Shown here in pieces: positions 43,575 to 52,392 of a stretch of 64,000 nucleotides of DNA; the first letter of the stretch is position 1, and each line of letters opens with the position of its first letter. The notes below the pieces were generated by a model, which worked only from the letters and a program-made list of their open reading frames with translations, was not told the origin of the DNA and did no database searches. The stretch comes from Deltaproteobacteria bacterium. GTDB lineage: Bacteria > Myxococcota > Kuafuiibacteriia > Kuafuiibacteriales > Kuafuiibacteriaceae. The DNA lies in the NCBI GenBank assembly GCA_020632995.1, contig JACKEN010000002.1, positions 248,001 to 312,000 on the forward strand, given 5' to 3'. Position numbers and translations under genes: made by a program.

Positions 43575-45967
43575 TTTCCGGCCCTCGGCGCGGTTTGCTG
43601 ATAGCGGGCCTTGAGCTCCGCCTCGATCGCCGCGAGGCGATCCTCGACCCGCTGCCGGGCGACCGCGGCGCCTGGCGCGGCGCAGTCGCGCAAGCCATCC
43701 TGCAGGGCACGGAGCACCTGCCGCTCCTGCTCGTTCTGGGCGAGGCGCACCAGGGCCGGACCCGCGTGCTCGAGCGTCAGCTGACGCAGGGCGTCCACGC
43801 AGTCCGTGCGCATCGGGGCGTAGTTGTTCGCCTGGCCGAAGAGGCGCTCCGCGTGGCCCACCACCTGCCCCGGGTCCCGAGGCCCGAGCACCTTGGCCAG
43901 GGCGAGGAGGGCCTTGCCGACCCCGTCCCAGTAGGGCTCGGCCGCCATGGTGGCCACCAGCGCGTCTGCGACGCCGGGCGCCGGCACCTCGGCCAGGGTG
44001 GCGATGGCGTGCTTGCGCGCCCACGAGAGCCGCGACTGGAGGTCGCGGGCCGACGCTGCGACCTTCGGGTCGGGGTGGTTGGTGTTCGGCTTCGCCGCGG
44101 TGTGCGCCGCCTGGGCGCGAGTCAGGAAGGCCTGCACCTCGGCCAGCGCCTGCTGGGGCGCATGGGGGCCGACCTGCTGGGCCCACGCCGCGAGCGCCTT
44201 CTCCGCTACCTCCCACGAGGGATCCTCGCGCGAGATCTTCAAGAGCGCGGCCTGGGCGTCGGGGCGCTGGAGCTGGGCGAGCTGCTCGACCACCGCGGTA
44301 CGCGTGTCCTCCTTGACCCGCGTGAAGCTGCGGTAGCCGCTGCCCGCCGGATCCTTCACCTCCTGGGCGCGGAGCGCGTGATCGTACAGGCCGACGACCG
44401 CGGGGAGCACGCCCTCGGGTGCGCGCTTCACGAGGCGCTTCATCGCGACCTCCGCCACTTCGAAGTCGCTCGCGGTGCGCGGGCCCGCCATGAGCGCGGT
44501 CATCAGCGCATTCGCCCCTTCGGGGTCCCGCGCGGTGTAGCGGGTCAGGGCGGCGGTGCGGGCCTTCGCGCCGAGCGCGGAGTCCTGCGCCTGCTCCGCC
44601 ATCGCCTCGGTGAGGCGGGCGCCGGTGACGCGGTGCAAGGCGGCCTGCGCGTCAGCTTTCAGCTCCGGCTCGTCGTTCATCACCTGCTCGAGCACCGGGG
44701 CCCAGCGGGCGTCGCCGGTCCGCCCGATGTTGGCGAGGGCGTGCTGCTTGGCGAGCAGGTCGTCACCGTCGAGGAGCTTGGCGAGGTCGCCCTGGAGCTG
44801 CTCGAACGTGGCGGTGGCCTGGGCCACCCGAGGGCGGCAGTACTCGTCCGCGATGGCCGCGAAGTCCTCGGGCCTGTCGTGTACGAGGAAGACGCCCTCC
44901 CAGCGGGGGGCCTCCTGGGAGAGGAGGAAGGCCTTGCCGACATGGCAGGCGGACCTGCGGCCGCCGATGTCGACCTGGACGTCGAGCCCCGGCACCTGGA
45001 GGGTGGCGAGGCTCCACATGTTCTTGCACAGCTGAGCGGCCTGCTTCAGGTCCCTCAGCACCGCGGGATCGCGGGGCAGCATGCCCCGCTCCGCCGCCGC
45101 GTCGACCCAGACCCCGAACATGTGCTTCATCAGCGCGAAGTCGGGCTTCTGCTGGAGCTCCTTGCTCTTCGCCTCGACATCGCAACGCGCCTTGCCACCA
45201 CTGCGCGACAGGCGGGAGCGCTGGACGTGGTTCTGGGCGCAGTCGAAGCCCATGGTGGCCCAGACGTAGACCCCGAGGGGCTGGAAGTCGTCGGGGTTGT
45301 TCGGGTCCTTCATCCCGCCCGCCCAGAGCGAGAGGCGGGTCTTGGGGTGGGCCGAGAGGTTGGAGAGCAGCTCGACCTCGCGCTGCATCACCGCCGCGCT
45401 CACCGCGCGGCTGCGGTGGCTCGGCTCCACCCAGCAGCCGTGGCTGTAGAGCTCGAGGTCCCCGTCCTGGTGGCGGGCGAGGCGCCGGTTCAGCCGAGCC
45501 ACCACCGCGCCCTCGTTGTCCATCCAGTCGACGCTGAACTCCACCGCGCCGGTGTAGCGATCGGTGGTGATGTTGCCGACGAAGACGTGGGCGTCGGGGA
45601 GGGCCGACCCGTAGAGCTGCTCGAGCCCGGCGCGGGTGAGCTCGTGGCCGACGACCGCGCGGAGCGCTACCGCCTGCTTGAGCGGGAACGCCTCGCCCCG
45701 GGCCAGGGCGGCGAGGCTCGAGGGGGACTCGCCCACCGGGGTGCCCGCCTTCTGGGCGCTGAGGATGGCGGCGAAGTTGCCCCGCTGGCCGCTGGCCTGC
45801 TCGACCCCCGGCGCGCGGCGGCCGCCGACGGGGGCGTGCTCGGCTGGTGGCAAGTCCGCTTGCGCCGGCTGCTCGGCGGCGGGCCTGGCCGCGCCGACCT
45901 CGGTCGCCGGCGCCCGTGGCGGTGTCGCGTTCGGGCCTCGACCGAGGATGGCGCGCCTGCCGGTCAT
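43571..45967 (-). CDS. GNAT-like domain fused to HEAT-like repeats
   Basis: After a disordered Pro/Ala-rich N-terminus, residues 100-270 look like a GNAT acetyltransferase fold: DAHVFVGNITTDRYTGAVEF SVDW, then ELYSHGCWVEPSHRSRAVSA (pyrophosphate-loop-like R-S-R-A turn), then LGVYVWATMGFDC. The C-terminal 400 residues are helical repeats of HEAT type, for example LAKQHALANIGRTGDARWAP, EVAEVAMKRLVKRAPEGVLP and QAALLKISREDPSWEVAEKA. A GNAT/HEAT combination suggests a protein-modifying or scaffolding role; activity is not certain because motif A is only loosely kept. The ATG at 45967 is preferred; a GTG at 46009 is the alternative. It lies directly downstream of the helicase-nuclease gene and upstream of a 72-residue gene. 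Confidence 0.65.
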   Translation of the reverse strand: MTGRRAILGRGPNATPPRAPATEVGAARPAAEQPAQADLPPAEHAPVGGRRAPGVEQASGQRGNFAAILSAQKAGTPVGESPSSLAALARGEAFPLKQAVALRAVVGHELTRAGLEQLYGSALPDAHVFVGNITTDRYTGAVEFSVDWMDNEGAVVARLNRRLARHQDGDLELYSHGCWVEPSHRSRAVSAAVMQREVELLSNLSAHPKTRLSLWAGGMKDPNNPDDFQPLGVYVWATMGFDCAQNHVQRSRLSRSGGKARCDVEAKSKELQQKPDFALMKHMFGVWVDAAAERGMLPRDPAVLRDLKQAAQLCKNMWSLATLQVPGLDVQVDIGGRRSACHVGKAFLLSQEAPRWEGVFLVHDRPEDFAAIADEYCRPRVAQATATFEQLQGDLAKLLDGDDLLAKQHALANIGRTGDARWAPVLEQVMNDEPELKADAQAALHRVTGARLTEAMAEQAQDSALGAKARTAALTRYTARDPEGANALMTALMAGPRTASDFEVAEVAMKRLVKRAPEGVLPAVVGLYDHALRAQEVKDPAGSGYRSFTRVKEDTRTAVVEQLAQLQRPDAQAALLKISREDPSWEVAEKALAAWAQQVGPHAPQQALAEVQAFLTRAQAAHTAAKPNTNHPDPKVAASARDLQSRLSWARKHAIATLAEVPAPGVADALVATMAAEPYWDGVGKALLALAKVLGPRDPGQVVGHAERLFGQANNYAPMRTDCVDALRQLTLEHAGPALVRLAQNEQERQVLRALQDGLRDCAAPGAAVARQRVEDRLAAIEAELKARYQQTAPRAGK

Positions 45968-46022
45968 CGGTCGGCATCGTGGTTTCTCGGAAGTGGGCCG
46001 GTCAACCACGTCGGCCCACAGT

Positions 46023-49000
46023 TCACACGTTTTCCGCTTCGGGTGTGACGGGTGGCACGCCGATCAGCCGCAGGAGGCGCTGACGCTCCGCGTCGCGGTG
46101 GTGGTGCCAGTCCTTGGCCAGGACCCAGGTGACGCGCCAGCCGAAGGCGGCCAGCACCTCCGGCCGCAGCAGGTAGCGCTCCGCCGGGTCCTGGTCCGCG
46201 CGGTCGCCGTCGCGGTCGAGGAGGACGGCCAGCCGGTACCGGGGCTCGCCCGGCACCCGCACCGCGAGGTCGCAGCGGAAGGCCGAGTCGCCGAGGTCGC
46301 GGTCCACCGTCAGGCCCTCCGCCTCGAGCGCGGTGGCCACGTCCTCCAGCACCGGATCCGGCCGGGCGAGGGTCGGGGTGCGGGGCCGCCGGGTCGCCTC
46401 GTCGAGCGTCCGCCGCGCGGCGGCGGTGTCGCCGACCGACATGGCCTCCGCGTAGCGCAAGTAGCGTTTCAGGCAGGCCGCGCCGTCGTTGTAATCGTTG
46501 GTGATCGCGTCGCCGCGGATGGTCGAGACCACCACCATGTGGCGCTTGGCCCGCGAGAAGACCACGTTGAGGCGGCGCTCGCCCCCGCTCTTGTTGATGG
46601 GCCCGAAGTTCATGCGCATCGGGCCCTTGGGCCCGGGCCCGTAGCAGACGCTCAGGATCACCACGTCGCGCTCGTCGCCCTGCACGTTCTCGAGGTTCTT
46701 CACGAACAGGCCCACCAGCTGGCCATCCTCCTCGCGCTCCCACTCCGCCTCGAGCCGCGCCCGAAAGTCTGGATCCTCGTTGGCCAGGGTCTCGAGCGCG
46801 GTCTCCAGCTCGCCCTGCTGGGCCTCGGAGAACGCCACCACCCCGATGCTGAGCTTGTTCTCGTCGACGAGCAGGCTCCGCACGAGGTGCGCCACGTACT
46901 CCGCCTCGGCGGGGTTCTTGCGCTTGTCGTAGGCGCCGTGGGTCATGAGGTGAAAGCCCACCGGCCGGTCCAGCACCGTCGCCGCGGTGGCGTCTTCGGC
47001 CCGGGTGGCCACGATCGGCAAGCGGGCCTGCGTGTTCGCCACGTCGGGCACGGTGAGGAGCTGGCCGCCGTAGAACGCGGCGTTCGAGAAGCTGATCAGG
47101 GCCTCGGAGCGGCTCCTGTAGTGCCAGCCCAGCATGGTCGAAGGGAGGGAGCGGGCGGCCCGGTTGAGGAAGCTGTCCGCGTCCAGCTCGAAGGTGGTCT
47201 CCGGATCTTCGTCCTCGTCCTCGTCGTCGCGCTGGCGGGACGAGAAGAAGTCGGTGGGGGGCAGCTGCTTCTCGTCCCCCACCACGATCGCCTGGGGGGC
47301 GCGGAAGAGGGCTGGCACCGCCTCCTCCAGGGTGATCTGGCTGGCCTCGTCGAAGATCACCACGTCGAAGGTGCTCGGATCGAGCGGCAGGGTGTCCGAG
47401 ACCGAGAGGGGGCTCATCAGCCAGATGGGCTTCAGATCCCGGAGCACAGCCCCGGTGTCCCCGGCCGCGAGGTCCCGGATGCTCTTGTAGCGCATCACCT
47501 TCGAGAACTCGTGCTCCAGCTCTCGCCGGCCCCGGGTGTACTGCCGCTTCCACTCGCGATCTGCAACCCCGCCTGCGGGGAGCTCGGCCCGGGCCACCGC
47601 CCGCCCGAAGTCGGCGTGGACCCGGGCCGCCACCACCTGGGCGTTGGCGCCGCGGAGCGCCACCGTGGCCTCGCCGAGGCGCGCCACGTGCTGCTCCACC
47701 GCGGGCCCGTCGGTGCGGAGCAGGCCCCGGTCGTGGCGGTAGATCGCCTCCAGCGCGGCGGTGAGGATGCCCGCCTCCAGCGCGGGTGAGCACCACGGGA
47801 ACTCGGCCGCGGCCTGGTGGAGGCGCGGCGCGGCGGAGATCAGCTCGGCGAGGGCGGGGCGCAGGTCCCGGAGCACGTGGGCGCGCTCGGCCAGGGCGTC
47901 CAGGGTCTCGGCGAGGTGCCCGAGGGCCATGCTGTCGGGGGCCAACAGGAGCGGCCCGACCTCGGCCGCCAGGGCGTCGAAGGCGGGCTTGACCGCGAGC
48001 AGGCGCCGCACCGGGCGCCGATCGCCGCCCCGTGACAACAGGTGCGCGCGAAAGGCGCGTTGCGCGGCGTCCAGGGCGGCCTGGCGGGCGTGCAGGTCTT
48101 GGACCTGGGCCAACAGGGCGGGGGCGGGACCGTGGCGGAACTCGCCCAGGAACGCCTCGTCGGCGAGCAGGAGCTCGTCCTCCGCCGCGTAGTGCTCCTT
48201 CAGGGCCTGGAGCACGCGGGTCCAGCGGGGCGGGACGGCGTGGGCGGCGAGGTCGTAGCGGGCCTTGAACAGGCCCCGCACCCGCCAGAAGGCGGGCGAG
48301 AAGAAGCGCAGGGCCCGGCCCTCCACCCGCTCCGCGAGGGCGATGACGTCGTCGAGGTCGCCGCGCAGGATGGGTTGCCTCCAGTGGGCGAGGGCGACCT
48401 GGGTGCGCAGGACCGCCTGCTGGAGCCGCTCCCGCTCCGCCGCGCGCTGCTCCAGCTCGCGGAAGCGGTGGTGGTCGGGGTCGAGGAGGGTGAGCTGATC
48501 GAGGGCGGAGAGCTCCTCGACCTCGACCGCGTAGGCCATCACCGAGCGCGCGACCGCGAGCGACGTCTCTTCGCTCAGGATCCCGCCCAGCTCAGCGTCC
48601 GACACCGCGGTCAGGAGCTCGCCGAGCCGGGCCCGGGTGGCGGTGATGCGGGCGCCGAGCTCCGCCACCGGCCGGTCCGCCAGCACCGGCTCCGACCCCA
48701 GGAGGCGCAAGGGGTGTCGACCGAGGCAGCGGCCCTCTCCGACGTCCTCGAGGACCTCCTCCACCGTGGCGAGGGCGGCCTGGCCGGCGGCGAAGTCGCG
48801 GTAGGGGGGCAGCTGCTCCAGCGCCTCGGGGCTCAGCGCCGGGGTCTGTTCGCGCAGCGCGACCAGGCGGCCGAGGATGCCGCGGGTGCTGACGCCGTGC
48901 TCGGGCGGGACCCGCTGCATGCCCTCGTCGAAGCGGGCGAGCTGCTCGGTGACCCGCTCGATCGCCCGGACGTGGCGCAGGCGCTCCTCCTCGCGCTCGG

Positions 49001-51134
49001 CCAGGGCGTCGGCCTTCGCCAGGTAGGCCTCGTAGGTGCCCCGCAGATCTTGGATGAAGGCCTTCTTGTCGCCCTGCGAGTCGTGGATGAGGGCGGTGGA
49101 GCCCTCGAGCCCGTGCTGCTTGAGCCGGTGGAAGACCACGTCGAGCGCCGCGCGCTTCTCGCACACGAAGAGCACGCGCTTGCCGCGCGCCACGTAGTCC
49201 GCGATGAGGTTGGTGATGGTCTGGGACTTCCCGGTCCCCGGGGGCCCCTGGATGATGTAGCTGGCGCCGGTGCGAGCGCGGGTGATCGCCGCGGCCTGGG
49301 TCGGGTCGGCGGGCACGATCGCGTAGGTGTCCTCCAGCGGGGCGGGCGGGGGCGGGGCCTCTGCGAGGCGCCGGGCCTCGAAGAGCGCGTCGAAGGTCGG
49401 GTGGTGGGTGGCCTCGCCCTCGATGAGCTGGGTGAAGTCCCGGACGAGGGACATCTTGCGGTACTTGAACATCCCGAGGGTGAGCGCGGTGAGGTCGAAG
49501 TCCCAGACGTAGGGGTTGTTGGTGCCGCCCTCCTCGAGGCTGTAGAGCTGGCGCTCCCGCACCTCGTTCATGAGCGGGGCGCGCGGGGCGGGGATGGGCC
49601 GCGCGGCGGCCGAGAGGGCGGACCGGGTGCGCTTCACCCGGTGCAAGAAGAGCTGCAGGCCGAGGGGCTGAAAGTTGTCCTGCGCGTAGGAGTAGTCGAG
49701 GCCCTCCTGCCGGCGCACGCCGCGGCCGGTGAGGTGGCGGCGGCGCCGCCGGAAGGTCTCGACCCGAGCCCGGGCCCGCTGCTGGATGATGCGCAGGCGG
49801 GGTTGCTCTACCCGGGTGACCGTGACCCCCGGCTCGCTCTGTTGGATCGCCTCCTCGAGGGTCTGGTGCAGGGCCTCGAGGCTGGTCTCGCCGAGGTCGA
49901 TCTCCTCCGGGAGCTCGAGGCCGTACAGGCCCCGCAGGTGGTGGCGGAGCACCGGGTTCACCTCGGCCACCGCGCCCTGGGGCTCGAGCACCCAGGCGTC
50001 CCGCACCCCCTTCTTCTTGTGCAGCTCCACCGGCAGGAGCAGGAGCGGAGAGCTGATGCGCTCCTCGGGCGCGTGCTTGACGTCGTGCCAGCGCAGGAAG
50101 ACCAGCACCAGCCGGAGCTGGCTGAAGCCGTACTCCGCCTTGCTGCGCCGGTCCTCCGCGCGGAGGCGCTCGAGCACGCTCGGCACGTAGGGCGCGTCCT
50201 CCATGCGCAACAGGCTGGACAGCGACAGCGCCTTGCCCGCCGACAGGCGCGCCGCCACGTCACCGCGCCAGGTGCAGAGCGCGTCGGGCGACAGCCGCTC
50301 CACGCTCATGCTGAGCGGCACCGATGCGGTGGTGAGGTTGAGCATGCTCAGGGTGGGCTTGAAGTACAGGAGGCGGTTGCGGCGCGAGATCTCGAAGAGG
50401 CGGTTTCGGAGCAGGGTGAGGGCGCGCCGCCGCGGATCGCCGGGCTCCCCGCTCGGGTCTACGACCGAGGGCTCGTGATCGAGCGGGGCGCGGCGCCAGT
50501 CCCGGAGCACCTGGATGACGCTCGCCAGGTCGGCCGGCCGCGCGCGCCGCTCGAGCGCGGTCATCGCCATGATCGTCTTGGCCACCACCGGGTGGAGCTT
50601 GGGCGCGAGCGCGAAGGGGTTGCCGCGCGCGCCGACGAAGCGGCGCAGATCGCCCTCCTCCGAGAGGTCGACGCCGAGGGCCAGGCTGCCCAGGATCAGG
50701 CCGAGGAGGAAGACGTCGGTGCGCGGGTCGTGGTGCCCGAGGGGCTGCTCCCACGCCATGAGCCCGGTGAGGTAGACGGGGCGCTTCACCTCGTCGCCGG
50801 GGCGCTGCACGTCGAGGAGGTCCACCCGCGTGCCCGCCTCGTCCAGCTCCCAGCGCACGTGCGCGGTGACGGTGAAGGCGCGGCTCTCGGGGCGCTCGAT
50901 GTCCGCCACCGCGTCCGGGTTGAGCTCGGGGGCCCGGGCCGCGGTCTCCGGGAACCAGGGGCGCTCGTGCTCCACCTCGAGCGCGAGGCCCCCGTCCAGG
51001 GGCGCCACCAGGCCGCGCTCGTGCGCCTCCGCCACCTGCTCGAAGAGGGGCAGGCAGACCTGCAGGAGCTCGTCGGTGCCGAGCGGGCCGTCCGCAACGC
51101 GGGTTGACAGCCACTCGAGGAAGGGGGCGCTCAT
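46023..51134 (-). CDS. Kinase-like/DUF4011/SF1 helicase/Vsr-like nuclease multidomain protein
   Basis: A 1703-residue protein. Residues 1-240 resemble a protein kinase C-lobe: LLQVCLPLFEQVAEAHERGL (helix E), then YLTGLMAWEQPLGHHDPRTD and VFLLGLILGSLALG (helix F, as in DVxSLG), but the HRD and DFG motifs are missing. A DUF4011-type region follows from about 260 (LLRNRLFEISRRNRLLYFKP). The SF1 helicase has Walker A GPPGTGKSQTITN (about 632), Walker B VVIFDEASQITLEEAVPALF (about 1258), GDEKQLPPTDFFSSRQ and a late QGDERDVVILSVCYGP / NVVFSRAKRHMVVV block. The last 130 residues form a Vsr/MTES_1575-like nuclease (FRCDLAVRVPGEPRYRLAVL LDRDGD, FGWRVTWVLAKDW). The start ATG at 51134 overlaps the upstream peptidase stop (ATGA). 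Architectures of this kind occur in anti-phage loci; that function is inferred here. Confidence 0.88.
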   Translation of the reverse strand: MSAPFLEWLSTRVADGPLGTDELLQVCLPLFEQVAEAHERGLVAPLDGGLALEVEHERPWFPETAARAPELNPDAVADIERPESRAFTVTAHVRWELDEAGTRVDLLDVQRPGDEVKRPVYLTGLMAWEQPLGHHDPRTDVFLLGLILGSLALGVDLSEEGDLRRFVGARGNPFALAPKLHPVVAKTIMAMTALERRARPADLASVIQVLRDWRRAPLDHEPSVVDPSGEPGDPRRRALTLLRNRLFEISRRNRLLYFKPTLSMLNLTTASVPLSMSVERLSPDALCTWRGDVAARLSAGKALSLSSLLRMEDAPYVPSVLERLRAEDRRSKAEYGFSQLRLVLVFLRWHDVKHAPEERISSPLLLLPVELHKKKGVRDAWVLEPQGAVAEVNPVLRHHLRGLYGLELPEEIDLGETSLEALHQTLEEAIQQSEPGVTVTRVEQPRLRIIQQRARARVETFRRRRRHLTGRGVRRQEGLDYSYAQDNFQPLGLQLFLHRVKRTRSALSAAARPIPAPRAPLMNEVRERQLYSLEEGGTNNPYVWDFDLTALTLGMFKYRKMSLVRDFTQLIEGEATHHPTFDALFEARRLAEAPPPPAPLEDTYAIVPADPTQAAAITRARTGASYIIQGPPGTGKSQTITNLIADYVARGKRVLFVCEKRAALDVVFHRLKQHGLEGSTALIHDSQGDKKAFIQDLRGTYEAYLAKADALAEREEERLRHVRAIERVTEQLARFDEGMQRVPPEHGVSTRGILGRLVALREQTPALSPEALEQLPPYRDFAAGQAALATVEEVLEDVGEGRCLGRHPLRLLGSEPVLADRPVAELGARITATRARLGELLTAVSDAELGGILSEETSLAVARSVMAYAVEVEELSALDQLTLLDPDHHRFRELEQRAAERERLQQAVLRTQVALAHWRQPILRGDLDDVIALAERVEGRALRFFSPAFWRVRGLFKARYDLAAHAVPPRWTRVLQALKEHYAAEDELLLADEAFLGEFRHGPAPALLAQVQDLHARQAALDAAQRAFRAHLLSRGGDRRPVRRLLAVKPAFDALAAEVGPLLLAPDSMALGHLAETLDALAERAHVLRDLRPALAELISAAPRLHQAAAEFPWCSPALEAGILTAALEAIYRHDRGLLRTDGPAVEQHVARLGEATVALRGANAQVVAARVHADFGRAVARAELPAGGVADREWKRQYTRGRRELEHEFSKVMRYKSIRDLAAGDTGAVLRDLKPIWLMSPLSVSDTLPLDPSTFDVVIFDEASQITLEEAVPALFRAPQAIVVGDEKQLPPTDFFSSRQRDDEDEDEDPETTFELDADSFLNRAARSLPSTMLGWHYRSRSEALISFSNAAFYGGQLLTVPDVANTQARLPIVATRAEDATAATVLDRPVGFHLMTHGAYDKRKNPAEAEYVAHLVRSLLVDENKLSIGVVAFSEAQQGELETALETLANEDPDFRARLEAEWEREEDGQLVGLFVKNLENVQGDERDVVILSVCYGPGPKGPMRMNFGPINKSGGERRLNVVFSRAKRHMVVVSTIRGDAITNDYNDGAACLKRYLRYAEAMSVGDTAAARRTLDEATRRPRTPTLARPDPVLEDVATALEAEGLTVDRDLGDSAFRCDLAVRVPGEPRYRLAVLLDRDGDRADQDPAERYLLRPEVLAAFGWRVTWVLAKDWHHHRDAERQRLLRLIGVPPVTPEAENV

Positions 51135-52312
51135 CGGGACGCCTCCTCGGGCCGGAGCTTGGCAAGGGTGCGCGCCTTCACCTTGAGCTCCCGCTTCGCC
51201 AGCTCCTCGAGCCGGGGCAACAGCGCCAGCTGCTCGGCCAGGCCGAGCGCGTGGGCCAGGGGCTGGTCCTCGAGGCTGGGGTCGGCCGCCGCGAGGTCGA
51301 GGAGGAGGTAGCACCAGTAGTCGGCCAGGGACTCCCGGTACCGCCCCAGCTCGGGTACGGGGGCGTCGAGTTCATGGGGTCCCGGGCTGCGCGCTCCGCT
51401 TGCGGATTGAGGCTGGAGGTCGTCGAAGAAGAGGCGAGCGTGGGCGAGCATCGGGGCGCTCTGCATCCAGGCTGGCGCGAGGGCCCACTCGAGGAACCGG
51501 CGGGTGAGGTCCGTCAACTCGACTTGCTGTAGGAGGTCGAGGCTGGTGAGGGTGGGGGCGCCCTCGATCATCGGCTCGAGGTCGGCGTCCAGCGCGCGCG
51601 CGAACCGGTCGACCGCCCGGGCCCGGATGAACATCTCTGGGTGGGTGACGCCCTCGGTCCGCGCCTCCCCGAGCTCGAAGATCTCCTCTGCCTGCTGCAG
51701 GTACGCGGCCGCGCTCACCTGGCTCAGCCCGGTCTGCATCTTCACGAGGCAGCGGATCACCGGATCCACGTCCCCGGTGGCGAGGAGCGAACCGCGGTCG
51801 GCGAAGATCTCGGTGTAGAGCGCGAAGCGCCGCGCCGCCACGTCGTGGGCGTCCTCCGCCGCGTCCGCCGCCGCGCTGGCGTCGAGGAGCCGGTCGGCCA
51901 CGAAGTAGGCGCCGTCGTCCATGCTCCACAGGGCGTGGTGGGCGAGCTCGTGCCCGAACAACGCGCGGAGCTCGTCGGCGTCGAGGAGCGCCTCGACCGG
52001 CCCCTCGAGCACCACGTGGGCCTCGCCCGGGAGGTAGAAGAGGGCCGCGTTGGCGGCGCCGGGGTGGGTGGCCTGGTAGAGGGTGAGGGGCAAGTCGAGT
52101 TGCAGCGCGGCGAGGGCGTGGTCCGCGGCGGCGTAGAGGTGGTGGTGGGTCGCGCGGTCGAGCCGCACCGCGCGCTTCAGGAGCAGGAGCCGGGTGCGCT
52201 CGAGGAGCTCCGACCACGAGGGCGCGGACGTGAACCACGCCCACAGATCCGGCTCGTGGGCCTTCAGGTGGGCCACCACCCGGGTGTGGTGGGGGAGCGG
52301 CGCCAGGGTCAC
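51131..52312 (-). CDS. M48-type zinc metallopeptidase (HELAH)
   Basis: The 393-residue protein carries ELRALFGHELAHHALWSMDDG, an HExxH zinc motif near residue 120, and a downstream acidic TEIFADRGSLLATGDVDPVI stretch that could supply the third ligand (Glu in EIFADR), as in M48 peptidases. No signal peptide or membrane helix is present, so it is predicted to be soluble. The following 200 residues are helical (LQQAEEIFELGEARTEGVTHP; FLEWALAPAWMQS). It is the first gene of the operon, starts at a GTG (52312) and is coupled by ATGA to the helicase-nuclease gene. It may process or regulate that protein; no direct evidence. Confidence 0.75.
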   Translation of the reverse strand: MTLAPLPHHTRVVAHLKAHEPDLWAWFTSAPSWSELLERTRLLLLKRAVRLDRATHHHLYAAADHALAALQLDLPLTLYQATHPGAANAALFYLPGEAHVVLEGPVEALLDADELRALFGHELAHHALWSMDDGAYFVADRLLDASAAADAAEDAHDVAARRFALYTEIFADRGSLLATGDVDPVIRCLVKMQTGLSQVSAAAYLQQAEEIFELGEARTEGVTHPEMFIRARAVDRFARALDADLEPMIEGAPTLTSLDLLQQVELTDLTRRFLEWALAPAWMQSAPMLAHARLFFDDLQPQSASGARSPGPHELDAPVPELGRYRESLADYWCYLLLDLAAADPSLEDQPLAHALGLAEQLALLPRLEELAKRELKVKARTLAKLRPEEASR

Positions 52313-52392
52313 AGTCCGGATCTAGCAGGCTCTCGGGTTGGGAGCACTCAAGTCGCTCCGCGGATCGCATGGGCCACTTCTCCGATGGCCCG

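Noticed and set aside
48042..51107. Long plus-strand open frame opposite the helicase-nuclease gene
   Set aside because: Same effect of high GC and codon-position bias; the minus frame holds Walker A, Walker B and the helicase motifs.
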